Source: Glaciibacter superstes DSM 21135
Lineage (GTDB): Bacteria; Actinomycetota; Actinomycetes; Actinomycetales; Microbacteriaceae
DNA length: 64,000 nucleotides
NCBI RefSeq assembly: GCF_000421145.1
Contig: NZ_ATWH01000005.1
Span: 186,001-250,000 of the forward strand
Direction: 5' to 3'
The notes beneath the pieces are model-generated. The model saw only the letters and a program-made list of their open reading frames with translations. It made no database searches and was not told where the DNA came from. Below are positions 27,393 through 37,363 of this stretch, in pieces (the stretch's first letter is position 1; every line of letters starts with the position of its first letter). A program made the position numbers and the translations under genes.

Positions 27393-28151
27393 TCATAGGG
27401 CAGTCGGTGACGGGGCGAGAGCGGCAGGCAGCTCGGCCAGACCGGTGATGCGGATGACGCCCAGGCGATCGGCCTCGGCCGCGTCTGCCCCGGCGACGGA
27501 TGCCGCGCGCCGATCAATCCAGACGCCGGTCAGTCCTGCTGCCGCAGCCCCGATCGCGTCGGTGCTCAACCGGTCGCCGACGTAGACGGCGGCTGACGGT
27601 GCCGCGCCAAACAGCTCGCAGGCGTGCTCGAAGATCCGTGGGTCGGGCTTGGTGATCCCTAGCTCGCCGGATGCGACGACGTGCTCCACCCGCTCGGTCA
27701 GCCCGGTGAACCGCAGCTTTCGCAACTGGTAGGCGAGCGCCGCATTGGTGATCAGGCCGATCCGCACGCCGGGGAAGGTGCGCGCGAGCGCATCGAGGCA
27801 TGGCAGCGCATCGTCGTGCAGCTTCCAACTGCTCTCATAATGAATGAAGTACGCATCGAACCAGGCACCCGCCTCGGCGTCAGCCAGCTCGAGACCGTGC
27901 GCAGCAGCGAAATCCCGAGCCCGCGCACGGCGCTGGCCCTGAAAGTCCAGCGTGCCGGCGAGGTAGGAATGATAGTGCTGTTCCTCGAGCGAATGCCAGA
28001 GGGCGATCACCTCGGCCGGATCGGCACCGGTGAACGGCCCGCCGACAGCACCGAGATGTCGCAGGATGCCGTCGTCGACGGCATCGCGGTGCGCAAACAG
28101 GGTGTCATCGAGGTCGAACAGCACCACGGCAGGCGCAGCCGAGTGGGTCAC
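27393..28151 (-). CDS. HAD-superfamily hydrolase (subfamily IA)
   Basis: A 252-residue haloacid-dehalogenase-type phosphatase. Motif I is VLFDLDDTLF with the nucleophile and acid aspartates, motif II is GLITNA, motif III is the lysine in ELGITKPDP, and motif IV is YVGDRLSTDAIGA. The cap domain is helical and inserted after motif I. The substrate is unknown; members act on small phosphorylated metabolites. The GTG start overlaps the stop of the acetyltransferase gene by 4 nt, so it is co-translated with it. Confidence 0.9.
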   Translation of the reverse strand: MTHSAAPAVVLFDLDDTLFAHRDAVDDGILRHLGAVGGPFTGADPAEVIALWHSLEEQHYHSYLAGTLDFQGQRRARARDFAAAHGLELADAEAGAWFDAYFIHYESSWKLHDDALPCLDALARTFPGVRIGLITNAALAYQLRKLRFTGLTERVEHVVASGELGITKPDPRIFEHACELFGAAPSAAVYVGDRLSTDAIGAAAAGLTGVWIDRRAASVAGADAAEADRLGVIRITGLAELPAALAPSPTAL

Positions 28152-28735
28152 GGTGCAACGACCTCATCGGGCCAGTCGTCTTTCGGGCTGCGGTCGTCGA
28201 CCGTGCGCAGGCGGCCCTGCCACGAAATCGGGTGCGAGCCGTCGCGGTAGGGAGACATCGACGGGGCCTGGCCCTGGAATATGAAACCGGCCTTCCTGGC
28301 CACCCGCGCCGACGCGATATTCCCAACCAGGCATTCCCAGTGGATCGCGTCGACCACATCCGTGGAGAATGCCCAATCGGCGACCAGGCGCAGCGCCTCA
28401 GGCACATAGCCATTTCCGCGGTGCGGCGCACCGAGCCAGAAACCGATCGATCCGCTCCCGGGCTGGAGACTGATGATTCCCAGCAGATCCGGCTTGTCGA
28501 CTGCCCGGAGCGCCCAGGTGTATTCGTCTTTCGACTTCCAGGCGCTCGGTATATACCGCGAAATGAATGTCTCTGCGTCTGTGGCGTTGTACGGCCACGG
28601 CACGGTGAGAAAGCGTTCGAACAGCGGGTCTTGGCAGTACTCGAACATCAGCTTGGAATCGGCCGCAACCGGCTGGTCAAGCCGAAGCAGGGGAGAGGAC
28701 AGTTCGACGGGCTTCATGGCCAGCGCCCGGCTCAC
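28148..28735 (-). CDS. GNAT acetyltransferase, RimJ/RimL type
   Basis: A 195-residue N-acetyltransferase with the acetyl-CoA loop around [22 protein letters not shown] and the following [13 protein letters not shown] strand-helix typical of RimJ/RimL-like proteins. It transfers acetyl to an amino group; target unknown. The GTG at 28735 overlaps the trpS stop by 4 nt, supporting that start; an ATG at 28717 is an alternative. Middle gene of a trpS-GNAT-HAD run. Confidence 0.88.
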   Translation of the reverse strand: MSRALAMKPVELSSPLLRLDQPVAADSKLMFEYCQDPLFERFLTVPWPYNATDAETFISRYIPSAWKSKDEYTWALRAVDKPDLLGIISLQPGSGSIGFWLGAPHRGNGYVPEALRLVADWAFSTDVVDAIHWECLVGNIASARVARKAGFIFQGQAPSMSPYRDGSHPISWQGRLRTVDDRSPKDDWPDEVVAP

Positions 28736-29745
28736 TGTGAGGTCCGGGGAAGTAAGCCGACACCGGCGTAGGCGCGCGCCAGCGTCACATCGGCAACGGA
28801 TGCCGCGCGCTCGGCATTGTGCGCGAGCAACCGCTCGAGTTCGGCAGGATCGCCCAGCAATTCCTGCACCCGCTCGCGAATCGGCCCGAACGTTCCGGCG
28901 ACCACCTCGACGAGACCCTTCTTCAGGTCACCGTATCCGCGTCCGGCATATTCGTCTTCCAGCGACTGCACGGACCGCTCCGCCATCACCGAATAAATGG
29001 TGAGGAGGTTGGAGACACCCGGCTTGTTCTCGCGGTCGAAGACCACGCCGCCATCGGCATCCGTCACCGCCCGCATGATCTTCTTGGCCGTCACAGACGG
29101 TTCGTCGAGCACCCAGATCACCCCGGCGTGCGATTCGGCCGATTTCGACATCTTCGCGGCCGGGTTCTGCAGGTCGTAGATCTTCGCGGTGTCGCGCACG
29201 ATCGACACCTCTGGCACCGTGAACGTCGGCCCGAAGCGCGAGTTGAACCGCTCGGCGAGGTCGCGCGTGAGTTCGACGTGCTGGCGCTGGTCTTCCCCGA
29301 CCGGCACGATCTGCGTGTCATAGAGCAGGATGTCAGCCGCCATCAACGTGGGGTACGCGAACAGGCCGACCGTGGTCGCATCCGTTCCCTGGCGTGCTGA
29401 TTTGTCTTTGAATTGGGTCATCCGGCTGGCCTCGCCGAAACCGGTGATGGTGTTCAGCACCCAGGCGAGCTGGGCGTGCGCGGGCACGTGCGACTGCACG
29501 TAGAGCGTTGAGGCAGACGGGTCGATGCCGGCGGCGATGTACTGCGCTGCCGTGCGGCGGGTGTTCTCGCGCAGCAGCGCCGGGTCTTGCGCGACGGTGA
29601 TCGCGTGGAGGTCGACGATGGAGAAGTAGGCGTCGTGCGTCTGCTGGAGTGCCTTCCAGTTCAGCAGTGCTCCGATGTAGTTGCCGATCTGCAGCGATTC
29701 GGCGGACGGTTGCATGCCTGAGTAGAGGCGAGGTTTCGAGCTCAT
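28732..29745 (-). CDS. trpS: Tryptophanyl-tRNA synthetase
   Basis: A 337-residue class I synthetase charging tRNA-Trp. The conserved start [20 protein letters not shown], the HIGH-equivalent [32 protein letters not shown] and the KMSKS loop ([10 protein letters not shown]) are all present. ATG at 29745 is chosen from this N-terminus; the open frame continues further into xth but that part is not coding. Typical length. Confidence 0.97.
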   Translation of the reverse strand: MSSKPRLYSGMQPSAESLQIGNYIGALLNWKALQQTHDAYFSIVDLHAITVAQDPALLRENTRRTAAQYIAAGIDPSASTLYVQSHVPAHAQLAWVLNTITGFGEASRMTQFKDKSARQGTDATTVGLFAYPTLMAADILLYDTQIVPVGEDQRQHVELTRDLAERFNSRFGPTFTVPEVSIVRDTAKIYDLQNPAAKMSKSAESHAGVIWVLDEPSVTAKKIMRAVTDADGGVVFDRENKPGVSNLLTIYSVMAERSVQSLEDEYAGRGYGDLKKGLVEVVAGTFGPIRERVQELLGDPAELERLLAHNAERAASVADVTLARAYAGVGLLPRTSQ

Positions 29746-29785
29746 GGTGAAAGTCTTTCGAGAAGAAGTTAACGAGTAGTGGGAG

Positions 29786-30631
29786 TTAGATGGCGTAGTC
29801 GACGACAACGGGCGTGTGGTCAGACCAGCGTTGGTCGTAAGCCGCTGCACGGTCGACGGCGTAGTTTGTGACGGATGCCGCCAGTGCGGGACTCGCGAGC
29901 TGGTAGTCGATTCGCCAGCCGGTGTCGTTGTCGAATGCCTGGCCTCGCCACGACCACCAGGTGTATGGGCCGTCGACCTCGCCTGCCCACTTGCGGCCGA
30001 CGTCGACCCAGCCGAGGCCGGCACCGGCGTTGTACGCCTCGTCGTCTTCGGCGCCGAGGATGCGGTCGAAGTACGCACGCTCCTCCGGCAGGAACCCGGC
30101 GCGTTTCACGTTGCCGCGCCAGTTCTTGATGTCGAACTTTCGGTGGCCGACGTTGAGGTCGCCGAGCACGACTGCCAGTTCGCTGTGCTCGACGAGCTGC
30201 GGGAGCCGCTCCATCATGGCGTCGAGGAATTTGTACTTCTCGACCTGCTTGGGGGAGTCGGCCTCGCCGGAGTGCACGTAGGTGCTCACGACAGAGACGA
30301 TCTTGCCGTCGACCTCGAAGTCGGCCTCGAGCCAACGGCCCGCGCTGTCGAATTCTTCTGCACCGAATTCCACCCGGTGGATGGACGCCTTGGCACGGCT
30401 CGCGATGGCCACACCGGCGCGGCCCTTTGCCGAAGCCGGGTCGTGCACGATGTCCCATTCAGCGCCGAGCAGACCCTCGAGGTCTTCGATCGACGCCCGC
30501 ACCTCCTGAATGGCGAGGATGTCGACGTCGCGTGTCGCCAGCCAGTCGCCCATCCCCTTGCGGAACGCTGCGCGTACCCCGTTGGTGTTGATGGTGGCAA
30601 TACGAAGCGGCTTGGACGAAGTCGAGGGCAT
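29786..30631 (-). CDS. xth: Exodeoxyribonuclease III (AP endonuclease family)
   Basis: A 281-residue EEP-fold nuclease for base-excision repair. Catalytic motifs in order: [19 protein letters not shown] (metal Glu), [23 protein letters not shown] (Asp/Asn) and [11 protein letters not shown] (Asp-His pair). Length is normal. It appears leaderless and lies 40 bp before trpS on the same strand. Confidence 0.95.
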   Translation of the reverse strand: MPSTSSKPLRIATINTNGVRAAFRKGMGDWLATRDVDILAIQEVRASIEDLEGLLGAEWDIVHDPASAKGRAGVAIASRAKASIHRVEFGAEEFDSAGRWLEADFEVDGKIVSVVSTYVHSGEADSPKQVEKYKFLDAMMERLPQLVEHSELAVVLGDLNVGHRKFDIKNWRGNVKRAGFLPEERAYFDRILGAEDDEAYNAGAGLGWVDVGRKWAGEVDGPYTWWSWRGQAFDNDTGWRIDYQLASPALAASVTNYAVDRAAAYDQRWSDHTPVVVDYAI

Positions 30632-30637
30632 ACTCCA

Positions 30638-30643
30638 ATTCTA
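30638..30643 (-). promoter_or_regulatory. -10 box of leaderless xth
   Basis: On the minus strand TAGAAT ends 6 nt before the ATG of xth (30631), predicting a transcript that starts at the start codon. Confidence 0.55.
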
Positions 30644-30652
30644 GGTCGGGCC

Positions 30653-31861
30653 TCAGACACCCGCCCGCGTGCCGGCACGTCCGGCATCCGTCGCCCCGTC
30701 GCCATTGCCAGGCAGGGCGGCCGGAACATCGCTCTGATCTGCGAGGGAATCACGTCGGCCGAGCTCGTCGAGGCGATGCTTCGCGGCACGCACCCGGCGG
30801 CCGGCTGCGAGTCGGCCATACCAGGGCGCATCCGTTCTCGCCGCTTCGGCATCTCTCAACTCGACCTCGGCAGCCAGGCGAACGGCCGCGGCCTCGCGTG
30901 CCTCCTGCTCGGCTTCGACTTGTTCGGTGCTCAGCGAGCGGGGCGAGATGCCCGCGTCGTTCATGCCGACGGCGATCCAGGATGCCGCGAGCAGGGTGAC
31001 CGTGCTCATCAGGTTGAACCAGATGAGCAGGCCGATGATCACGGCGAAGGTGGCGAGCAGCGGATTGTTGCCCGCGCCGCCGAGCAGCAGGGAGCCCAGT
31101 ATTTTCAGTATCCCGAGTGCCACAGCGCCGAGCAGGGCGCCGACGATGAGTCTGCGACGGGGGATGCGCACCCGGGAGAGCACCCGGAACAGGGTGGCGA
31201 GTGTGACGGTATCGATTAGGAGCACGATGAGGAGGCCGACGATCCTGGCCGTGATGGTGAACCCGACGGATTCGTCGTCTTGCCCGAACAGGTTGAAGAG
31301 GGCGCCGAGCGCCTCGGTGCTGGCGAGTGAGACGAGGGCTGAAACCACGAGCGCCAGGCCGAACAGCACGCCGAGGCCGAGTTCGCGCAGTTTCGCCAGC
31401 ACGAAGAAGGTCGAATCCTGCGGCATTCGAAAGATGGTGCGTACGGCCTGTGCGGTCGTTGACAGCCAGCCGAGGGCGGTGGCGAGCAGTCCGATGAGGG
31501 CGATCGCACCGGTCCAGCCGAAGACGCCGGCGCTCAGGAGGTCGTCCGGGTCGATCACGCCTTCGTCTCCGATCAGACCGGGAATTGATTGATTGAGGAT
31601 GTCGAACAGCGACGCGGTCAACGCGGGGTTCGAGGTGAGCCACAGGCCGGCGATCGAGAAGCCGACCCAGATGGCGGCGAAGACCGCGAAGATCGCCTGG
31701 TATGACATGCCGCCGGCCAGGATCGCGCCATTGCTGACGCCGAAATGCTGGAAGACACGCACCGGTCGAAGACCCATCACCCAGGCGATGGCGCGTTTCG
31801 CAAAGCCGATCGGCCCGTCGGTCTGGTTGTCTTTCGGCTTTCTTTCGTCAACGGATGCCAC
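30653..31861 (-). CDS. YihY/BrkB-family membrane protein
   Basis: A 402-residue integral membrane protein of the YihY/BrkB (formerly 'ribonuclease BN') family: six helices between about residues 40 and 300, with the characteristic LAGGMSYQAIFAVFAAIWVGF near the start and a long charged cytoplasmic tail (about 305-402) rich in Arg, Ala and Glu. Function in this family is unsettled. The start is GTG at 31861 with no ribosome-binding site and a -10 box 6 nt upstream. Confidence 0.85.
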   Translation of the reverse strand: MASVDERKPKDNQTDGPIGFAKRAIAWVMGLRPVRVFQHFGVSNGAILAGGMSYQAIFAVFAAIWVGFSIAGLWLTSNPALTASLFDILNQSIPGLIGDEGVIDPDDLLSAGVFGWTGAIALIGLLATALGWLSTTAQAVRTIFRMPQDSTFFVLAKLRELGLGVLFGLALVVSALVSLASTEALGALFNLFGQDDESVGFTITARIVGLLIVLLIDTVTLATLFRVLSRVRIPRRRLIVGALLGAVALGILKILGSLLLGGAGNNPLLATFAVIIGLLIWFNLMSTVTLLAASWIAVGMNDAGISPRSLSTEQVEAEQEAREAAAVRLAAEVELRDAEAARTDAPWYGRLAAGRRVRAAKHRLDELGRRDSLADQSDVPAALPGNGDGATDAGRAGTRAGV

Positions 31862-31867
31862 GGGGCC

Positions 31868-31873
31868 AGCCTA
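31868..31873 (-). promoter_or_regulatory. -10 box of leaderless YihY/BrkB gene
   Basis: Minus-strand TAGGCT ends 6 nt before the GTG start at 31861. Confidence 0.5.
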
Positions 31874-31990
31874 TGCGCGTTGGGCAAACTATCGCAGGTG
31901 CGCCGGCGAATCAGCGGGCTGCGCGATCATATGCCCCAAAGGGAATGTTCACGAACGGCTGGGAATCCGACTACTTCCCGACTGGACTAG

Positions 31991-33550
31991 TGCCCCCGAA
32001 ACGCAGACACGCAGTTGGCGAATGACGAAGCGATTGCCGCTGCTGGTGACGAGGCGACCGTGCACACGTACACGATCGCGGTTGTGGCCAACGTCGACAA
32101 CGTGACGAAGACGGATGTCATCGCCTGCGAGTCCACGACATCGGGTCATGGCTTCTTCAACGGAGCGCTGCTCGAGAACGGAACCGTCGAGACACCGGCC
32201 TCCGCTTGTGAAGACATCCCGGTGAAGGTGCAGGTCGACAAGGTCTGGATCGTCAACGGTGTTGAATTCGACGAGGGTGACCAGCCGGACCCGCTGACCG
32301 CAGACCTGACTCTGGACCCGGTTCCCGACGGAACTATGCCGGCCTGGGGTGAGATCGAAGATGGCTACGAGCTCGGCAGTTCGGTGAACATCGACGAGAA
32401 CTATGCGGCCCCTGACGCCTGCACGGTGACCAACGAGGGAACCGGCGACTTCGAGCTGGACAAGGCGCTGAACCACTTCACGGTGACCAACATCGTCGAG
32501 TGTGAAGCTGATCCGACCATCGACAAGACGCTCACGTCGAACGTGCAGAATGCCGACGGCACCTGGACGCTGGAGTACGACGTGACGGTGACCAACCCGA
32601 GCAACGTGGTTCCGATCGAGTACGACCTCGAAGACGAGCTGCAGTTCGGCGACGGCATCCAGGTCAACTCGGCCGATGCGACCGGTCCGAGCGACCAGGC
32701 AGCTGAGTGGAACGGAGACTCGAACACGGTTCTGGCCACCGACCAGTCCGTTGACTACGACGACTCAGACGTCTACACCGTGACGGTGAACGCGACGGTC
32801 ACCGCGCAGGCCTGGACGGATGACACCGTGGAGTGCCTGCCAGATGAGACGCCGGGCGGATTCCGCAACACGGCCACGGTGCGCACCGGCGGGGTGGAAG
32901 CACCGACCGCGGCGCGCTCGACGCCTGACTCGTCCGACACGACCGCATTCGAGGCCTCGGCCACGGCCTGTGGCGAGCCGGGACACGCGACGGTCGCCAA
33001 GACCAGTCTCGGCGCCCCGAACAAGAACGCCGACGGCACGTGGAAGGTGCGGTACGCGATCACGGTGACCAACGGATCGGAGCACGCCCTGTACTACGAC
33101 CTGGTCGACGCCCCGCACTTCGCGGCCGGAACCAGCATCGTCGGTGCATCGGCGAAGGTGAACGGCACGACGATCTCCGGCTGGAACGCGAGCAAGCCGC
33201 TCGCCGACGACCGGGTGATCGGCGCGGCCGACGGTGAGGTAGCGACGCAAGACGTCTACACGGTCGAGTTCACGGTGAACATCTCCGGAGTCGCCACGGC
33301 GGCCAACGCGAAGTGTGATGGGTCTGGCACCGGCTTCTTCAACACCGCTGAGATGACCAACGGCACGCTGAGCTACACCTCAAGCGCCTGCGAGCCGTTC
33401 ACGATTCCCGCCAAGCCCGCGAAAATCGCGAGCACCGGATTTGACGGAGGATGGCTCCTCCCGATCGGTGGCGGGGCAATCCTCCTCGGAACTGTCGGGC
33501 TCTATCTGCTCCGTCGTCGTCGCCCCCTCGCCGACGACCAGCAGATGTAG
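31991..33550 (+). pseudogene. 5'-truncated cell-surface protein with repeated domains and sortase-type C-terminus
   Basis: The open frame begins directly after a TAG (31988-31990) and already reads as the middle of an extracellular domain; there is no signal peptide and no ribosome-binding site. A TTG at 32015 is the only early start, giving 511 residues. The protein contains three or more related DUF11-like repeats (for example TSGHGFFNGALLENGTVE and GTGFFNTAEMTNGTLS, each ending in an ACE motif). The C-terminus has IASTG, then a hydrophobic helix and RRRR, a class-E-sortase-like anchor (LAxTG-like). An intact relative would be a secreted, wall-anchored protein. The anchor is useless without a signal peptide, so this is probably a remnant. 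Confidence 0.75.
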
Positions 33551-33571
33551 TACCGACTCCGCCGTTGAGGA

Positions 33572-33610
33572 CGACGGATGCCCCGGGTACCCGACCCGGG
33601 GCATCCGTCG
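33572..33610. terminator. 17-bp perfect hairpin after the surface-protein remnant
   Basis: Arms 33572-33588 and 33594-33610 are perfectly complementary around a 5-nt loop. The arms include the abundant word CGGATGCC and its complement. It lies just upstream of a second, classical terminator. Confidence 0.7.
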
Positions 33611-33631
33611 GTTAATCTGGCCGAGATCACC

Positions 33632-33668
33632 AAAAAGCACCTTCGTTGTGGCAACGAAGGTGCTTTTT
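33632..33668. terminator. Bidirectional intrinsic terminator
   Basis: Perfect 17-bp arms (33632-33648 and 33652-33668), 3-nt loop, with AAAAA at the left and TTTTT at the right edge, so it can work on both strands. It separates the surface-protein remnant from the convergent sdhB. Confidence 0.92.
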
Positions 33669-33703
33669 AGACAATTCAACGGGCAGTGAGGGTCAACGGG
33701 CGG

Positions 33704-34462
33704 TTACGGCTTTCCGCGCATGATCGCCTGCTTGACCTCGGCGATCGCCTGCGTCACCTGGATGCCGCGCGGGCACGCCTCGGTGCAGTTGAAGGTCGTG
33801 CGGCAGCGCCACACGCCTTCCTTGTCGTTCAGGATGTCGAGGCGCACGGCGGCGTTCTCGTCGCGGGAGTCGAAGATGAAGCGGTGCGCGTTCACGATCG
33901 CAGCCGGGCCGAAATACTGCCCGTCTGTCCAGAACACCGGGCAGCTCGACGTGCACGCCGCGCAGAGGATGCACTTCGTGGTGTCGTCGAACCGCGCGCG
34001 CTGCGCGACCGTCTGGATGCGCTCCTTACCGTCCGCAGGCTTCGAACTAGCCATCAGGAAGGGCTGCACCTCCTTGAACGACTCGAAGAACGGCTCCATG
34101 TCGACGATGAGGTCCTTCTCCAGCGGAAGGCCCTTGATGGCCTCCACATAGACGGGCTTTGTGACGTCGAGGTCCTTGATCAGCGTCTTGCACGCGAGCC
34201 GGTTGCGCCCGTTGATGCGCATGGCGTCAGAGCCGCACACCCCGTGCGCACACGAGCGACGGAAACTGAGCGAGCCGTCCTGCTCCCACTTGATCTTGTG
34301 CAGGGCGTCGAGGATGCGATCGGTCGGGAACATCTCGACGTCGAAATCCTGCCAGCGCGGCTCGTCGTCGACCTCCGGGTCGAAGCGACGGATGATGAGG
34401 GTCACCGTGAAGGACTCGATTGCCTCCGGTGCGGCCGGCTGGTCGATCGTTGCGGTTGACAC
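33704..34462 (-). CDS. sdhB: Succinate dehydrogenase iron-sulfur subunit
   Basis: A 252-residue iron-sulfur protein that carries electrons from FAD to quinone. Three cluster motifs are present: RRSCAHGVCGSDAM plus a downstream Cys (2Fe-2S), CILCAACTSSCP (4Fe-4S) and CTEACPRGI (3Fe-4S). It begins 1 nt after sdhA and is the last gene of sdhCDAB. Confidence 0.97.
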   Translation of the reverse strand: MSTATIDQPAAPEAIESFTVTLIIRRFDPEVDDEPRWQDFDVEMFPTDRILDALHKIKWEQDGSLSFRRSCAHGVCGSDAMRINGRNRLACKTLIKDLDVTKPVYVEAIKGLPLEKDLIVDMEPFFESFKEVQPFLMASSKPADGKERIQTVAQRARFDDTTKCILCAACTSSCPVFWTDGQYFGPAAIVNAHRFIFDSRDENAAVRLDILNDKEGVWRCRTTFNCTEACPRGIQVTQAIAEVKQAIMRGKP

Positions 34463-34463
34463 G

Positions 34464-36305
34464 TCAGTACTTCCTCTCCATCGGCTGGTAACGGGTAATC
34501 GTCACCGGTTTCCAGTCGAGATCGATGTGATCGCCCGCTTCCGCCGAGTGCGGATCTCCGGTCAGGTAGGCCATCGTGTGCTTCATGTAGTTCTCGTCAT
34601 CGCGCTTCGGGTAATCGTCGCGCTGGTGTCCGCCTCTGCTCTCCTTGCGGTTGCGCGCGGAGAAGACGACGACCTCGGCCAGGTCGAGCAGGAAGCCGAG
34701 TTCGATCGCCTCGAGCAGGTCGGTGTTGAACCGACGGCCCTTGTCTTGCACGGCGATGTTCATATACCGCTCACGCAGCTGGTGGATGATGTGGGTGACC
34801 TCGGCCAGCGACTCGTCAGTGCGGAACACCTGCGCCTTGGCGTCCATGGTGTCTTGCAGTTCTTTGCGGATGGCGGCGATGCGCTCGGTTCCGGTCGAAT
34901 CGCGAAGCCTGGCGACCAGTTCCCTGACCTCTTTCGCCGGGTCATCCGGCAGCGGGATGAACTCAGCGGTCTTGGCGTACTCGACGGCGTTGTTGCCTGC
35001 GCGCTTGCCGAACACGTTGATGTCGAGCAGGGAGTTCGTGCCGAGACGGTTGGAGCCGTGCACGGAGACGCAGGCGCACTCGCCGGCGGCGTAGAGACCA
35101 GGCACGACTGTGGTGTTGTCGCGCAGCACTTCGGCGTTCACGTTGGTGGGGATGCCGCCCATCGCGTAGTGCGCCGTCGGCATCACCGGAACCGGCTCGG
35201 TGACCGGGTCCACCCCGAGGTAGGTGCGGGCGAACTCGGTGATGTCGGGGAGCTTGGTCTCGAGAACCTCAGCGCCCAGGTGCGTGCAGTCGAGGTACAC
35301 ATAGTCCTTGTTCGGGCCGGCGCCGCGGCCCTCTGCGACCTCTTGCACCATGCTCCTGGCGACGATGTCGCGGGGGGCCAGGTCTTTGATGGTGGGCGCG
35401 TACTTCTCCATGAACCGCTCGCCGCTGGCGTTGCGGAGGATTGCTCCCTCACCGCGAGCACCTTCGGTGAGCAGGATGCCGAGGCCGGCCAGGCCGGTCG
35501 GGTGGAACTGGAAGAACTCCATGTCTTCGAGCGGCAGACCCTTGCGCCAGATGATTCCGACGCCGTCACCGGTGAGGGTGTGCGCGTTGGACGTGGTCTT
35601 GTAGATCTTGCCGAACCCGCCGGTGGCGAAGATGATGGCCTTGGCCTGGAAGACGTGCAGCTCGCCGCTGGCGAGGTCGTAGGCGACGACGCCCGACGGC
35701 TGCTTGATCTTTTTGCCGTCTGGGCCATCCACCTCGGTCATCACCAGGTCGAGCACGTAGTACTCGTTGAAGAAGTTGATGCCGCGCTTGACGCAGTTCT
35801 GGTACAGCGTCTGCAGGATCATGTGGCCGGTGCGGTCCGCCGCGTAGCACGCACGGCGCACGGCGCTCTTGCCGTGGTCGCGGGTGTGCCCGCCGAATCG
35901 GCGCTGATCGATCTTGCCCTCGGGCGTGCGGTTGAACGGCAGGCCCATGTTCTCGAGGTCGATGACCGCGTCGATGGCCTCCTTGGCGAGGATCTCCGCG
36001 GCATCCTGGTCGACCAGGTAGTCGCCGCCTTTGACCGTGTCGAAGGTGTGCCACTCCCAGTTGTCTTCCTCGACGTTGGCGAGGGCAGCAGCCATCCCGC
36101 CCTGCGCCGCACCGGTGTGCGACCGCGTCGGGTAGAGCTTGGAGATCACGGCGGTCGAGGCCTGCGGGCCGGCTTCGATGGCGGCACGCATGCCGGCACC
36201 ACCGGCTCCAACGATCACGACGTCGTACTGGTGGTAGTGCACGCCGTCCACCACAGTGGACGTGGGGGCGGGCGCGGGCGTGTTCACAGGGGCATCCGTA
36301 GTCAT
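34464..36305 (-). CDS. sdhA: Succinate dehydrogenase flavoprotein subunit
   Basis: A 613-residue flavoprotein oxidising succinate to fumarate on the inner face of the membrane. It has the FAD loop [11 protein letters not shown], the FAD-attachment region [11 protein letters not shown], the active-site stretch [24 protein letters not shown], and [16 protein letters not shown] at 36305 is chosen for its position just after sdhD; the open frame extends into sdhD without support. The N-terminus has a short Pro/Ala/Thr-rich extension. Confidence 0.97.
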   Translation of the reverse strand: MTTDAPVNTPAPAPTSTVVDGVHYHQYDVVIVGAGGAGMRAAIEAGPQASTAVISKLYPTRSHTGAAQGGMAAALANVEEDNWEWHTFDTVKGGDYLVDQDAAEILAKEAIDAVIDLENMGLPFNRTPEGKIDQRRFGGHTRDHGKSAVRRACYAADRTGHMILQTLYQNCVKRGINFFNEYYVLDLVMTEVDGPDGKKIKQPSGVVAYDLASGELHVFQAKAIIFATGGFGKIYKTTSNAHTLTGDGVGIIWRKGLPLEDMEFFQFHPTGLAGLGILLTEGARGEGAILRNASGERFMEKYAPTIKDLAPRDIVARSMVQEVAEGRGAGPNKDYVYLDCTHLGAEVLETKLPDITEFARTYLGVDPVTEPVPVMPTAHYAMGGIPTNVNAEVLRDNTTVVPGLYAAGECACVSVHGSNRLGTNSLLDINVFGKRAGNNAVEYAKTAEFIPLPDDPAKEVRELVARLRDSTGTERIAAIRKELQDTMDAKAQVFRTDESLAEVTHIIHQLRERYMNIAVQDKGRRFNTDLLEAIELGFLLDLAEVVVFSARNRKESRGGHQRDDYPKRDDENYMKHTMAYLTGDPHSAEAGDHIDLDWKPVTITRYQPMERKY

Positions 36306-36321
36306 GGAAGTGTTGCAGCTC

Positions 36322-36774
36322 CTAGCTGGCCTGGCAGAACAGTGGCAGAAGGTCGGTGGGCGCACCGGCCGGGCAGGGGTCGAAGGTGAAGACCACCAGG
36401 GTGCCGAGAACGATCAGCACGACGACGGCGCCGAGGATGGCGAGCTTCAGGATGCCGCGGGTCAGCCGCGCGGTCGCATAGTCGTTGACGAGGGTGCGCA
36501 TTCCGTTGCCGCCGTGGATCAGCGCGAGCCAGAGCATCACGATGTCCCAGACACGCCAGAACGGGTCGGCAAGCTTGCCGGCGACGAAGCCGAAGTTCAG
36601 GGCGCTGACGCCCTCGCCGACCATGAGGTTCACGAACAGGTGTCCGAAGATGAGCACGATCAGCACGACGCCGGAGACGCGCATATAGATCCAGCCCCAC
36701 TTCTCCCAGTTCACACCGCGCCCCCGGGGCGCGCGGGAGTACGGGCTGCGGGGAGCTTCGATGGTTGTTGTCAT
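36322..36774 (-). CDS. sdhD: Succinate dehydrogenase membrane anchor subunit
   Basis: A 150-residue protein with three membrane helices and histidines suited to haem b ligation ([15 protein letters not shown] and [17 protein letters not shown]). It lies between sdhC and sdhA with short gaps, and anchors SdhAB to the membrane with SdhC. Confidence 0.93.
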   Translation of the reverse strand: MTTTIEAPRSPYSRAPRGRGVNWEKWGWIYMRVSGVVLIVLIFGHLFVNLMVGEGVSALNFGFVAGKLADPFWRVWDIVMLWLALIHGGNGMRTLVNDYATARLTRGILKLAILGAVVVLIVLGTLVVFTFDPCPAGAPTDLLPLFCQAS

Positions 36775-36789
36775 GTCTGTTCCCCTTTC

Positions 36790-37203
36790 CTAGTGGCTGA
36801 AGACGTTGATCAGGTGGCGGGGAACGAAGGCCAGCATGGTGAGCACCCAGAGTCCGACTACGACGTAGAACATGATCTTCGAGTACTTGGCGTTCCAGAA
36901 GTCGATCAGGATGATGCGGATGCCGTTGAACGCGTGGAACACGATCGCGCCCACCAGGGCGACCTCACCGAGTCCCATGATGGGCGTCTGGTACGTGCCG
37001 ATCACCGTGTTGTACGCTTCCGGACTCACCCGCACCAGGGCGGTGTCGAGAATGTGGACCAGCAGGAAGAAGAAGATCGCGACACCGGTGATGCGGTGCA
37101 GGACCCACGACCACATGCCCTCGCGGCCCCGATAAAGGGTGCCTGCCGGGCGACGTGAGGTCGTCTTCTGCTGCTGAGATGTAACTGTTCCTGCCGCTGG
37201 CAT
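36790..37203 (-). CDS. sdhC: Succinate dehydrogenase cytochrome b556 subunit
   Basis: A 137-residue, three-helix subunit. The family signature is RGREGMWSWVLHRITGVAIFF, and HAFNGIRIILIDF carries the second haem-region His. ATG at 37203 is preferred over a TTG 6 nt upstream because GGGAGGG precedes it at good spacing. First gene of the operon; a perfect DtxR/IdeR-like palindrome covers its promoter. Confidence 0.94.
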   Translation of the reverse strand: MPAAGTVTSQQQKTTSRRPAGTLYRGREGMWSWVLHRITGVAIFFFLLVHILDTALVRVSPEAYNTVIGTYQTPIMGLGEVALVGAIVFHAFNGIRIILIDFWNAKYSKIMFYVVVGLWVLTMLAFVPRHLINVFSH

Positions 37204-37280
37204 GAACAACCCTCCCTGGCTGAGTGGTGGGCCCGACGGGTGATGGGGGGCCGTTCGGCGCTCGAAGGTCGCCGTCCTCC

Positions 37281-37286
37281 ATTCTA
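37281..37286 (-). promoter_or_regulatory. -10 box of the sdh operon
   Basis: Minus-strand TAGAAT lies about 78 nt before the sdhC start, followed by a leader containing the ribosome-binding site. No good -35 is visible; the expected -35 position is covered by the palindrome at 37309-37328. Confidence 0.5.
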
Positions 37287-37308
37287 TGCGTCGCCCAGAT
37301 TCTTTTTC

Positions 37309-37328
37309 CGGTTAGGCATGCCTAACCG
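37309..37328. promoter_or_regulatory. DtxR/IdeR-like iron box upstream of sdhCDAB
   Basis: A perfect 20-bp palindrome CGGTTAGGCATGCCTAACCG. The core TTAGG...CCTAA matches the consensus of DtxR/IdeR-type metal-dependent repressors (established for Corynebacterium and Mycobacterium). It lies 22 bp upstream of the sdh -10 box and about 35 bp from the end of the mannosyltransferase gene, so the sdh operon is the likely target. Confidence 0.75.
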
Positions 37329-37363
37329 CACGTTGTCGTTCAGCGGCGTCAGAGCTGCGTTGG

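Noticed and set aside
34161..36389. 742-codon plus-strand open frame opposite sdhA and sdhB
   Set aside because: It is a mirror of two unmistakable sdh genes; the long antisense frame is a by-product of high GC and codon bias. The predicted peptide has no recognisable domain.
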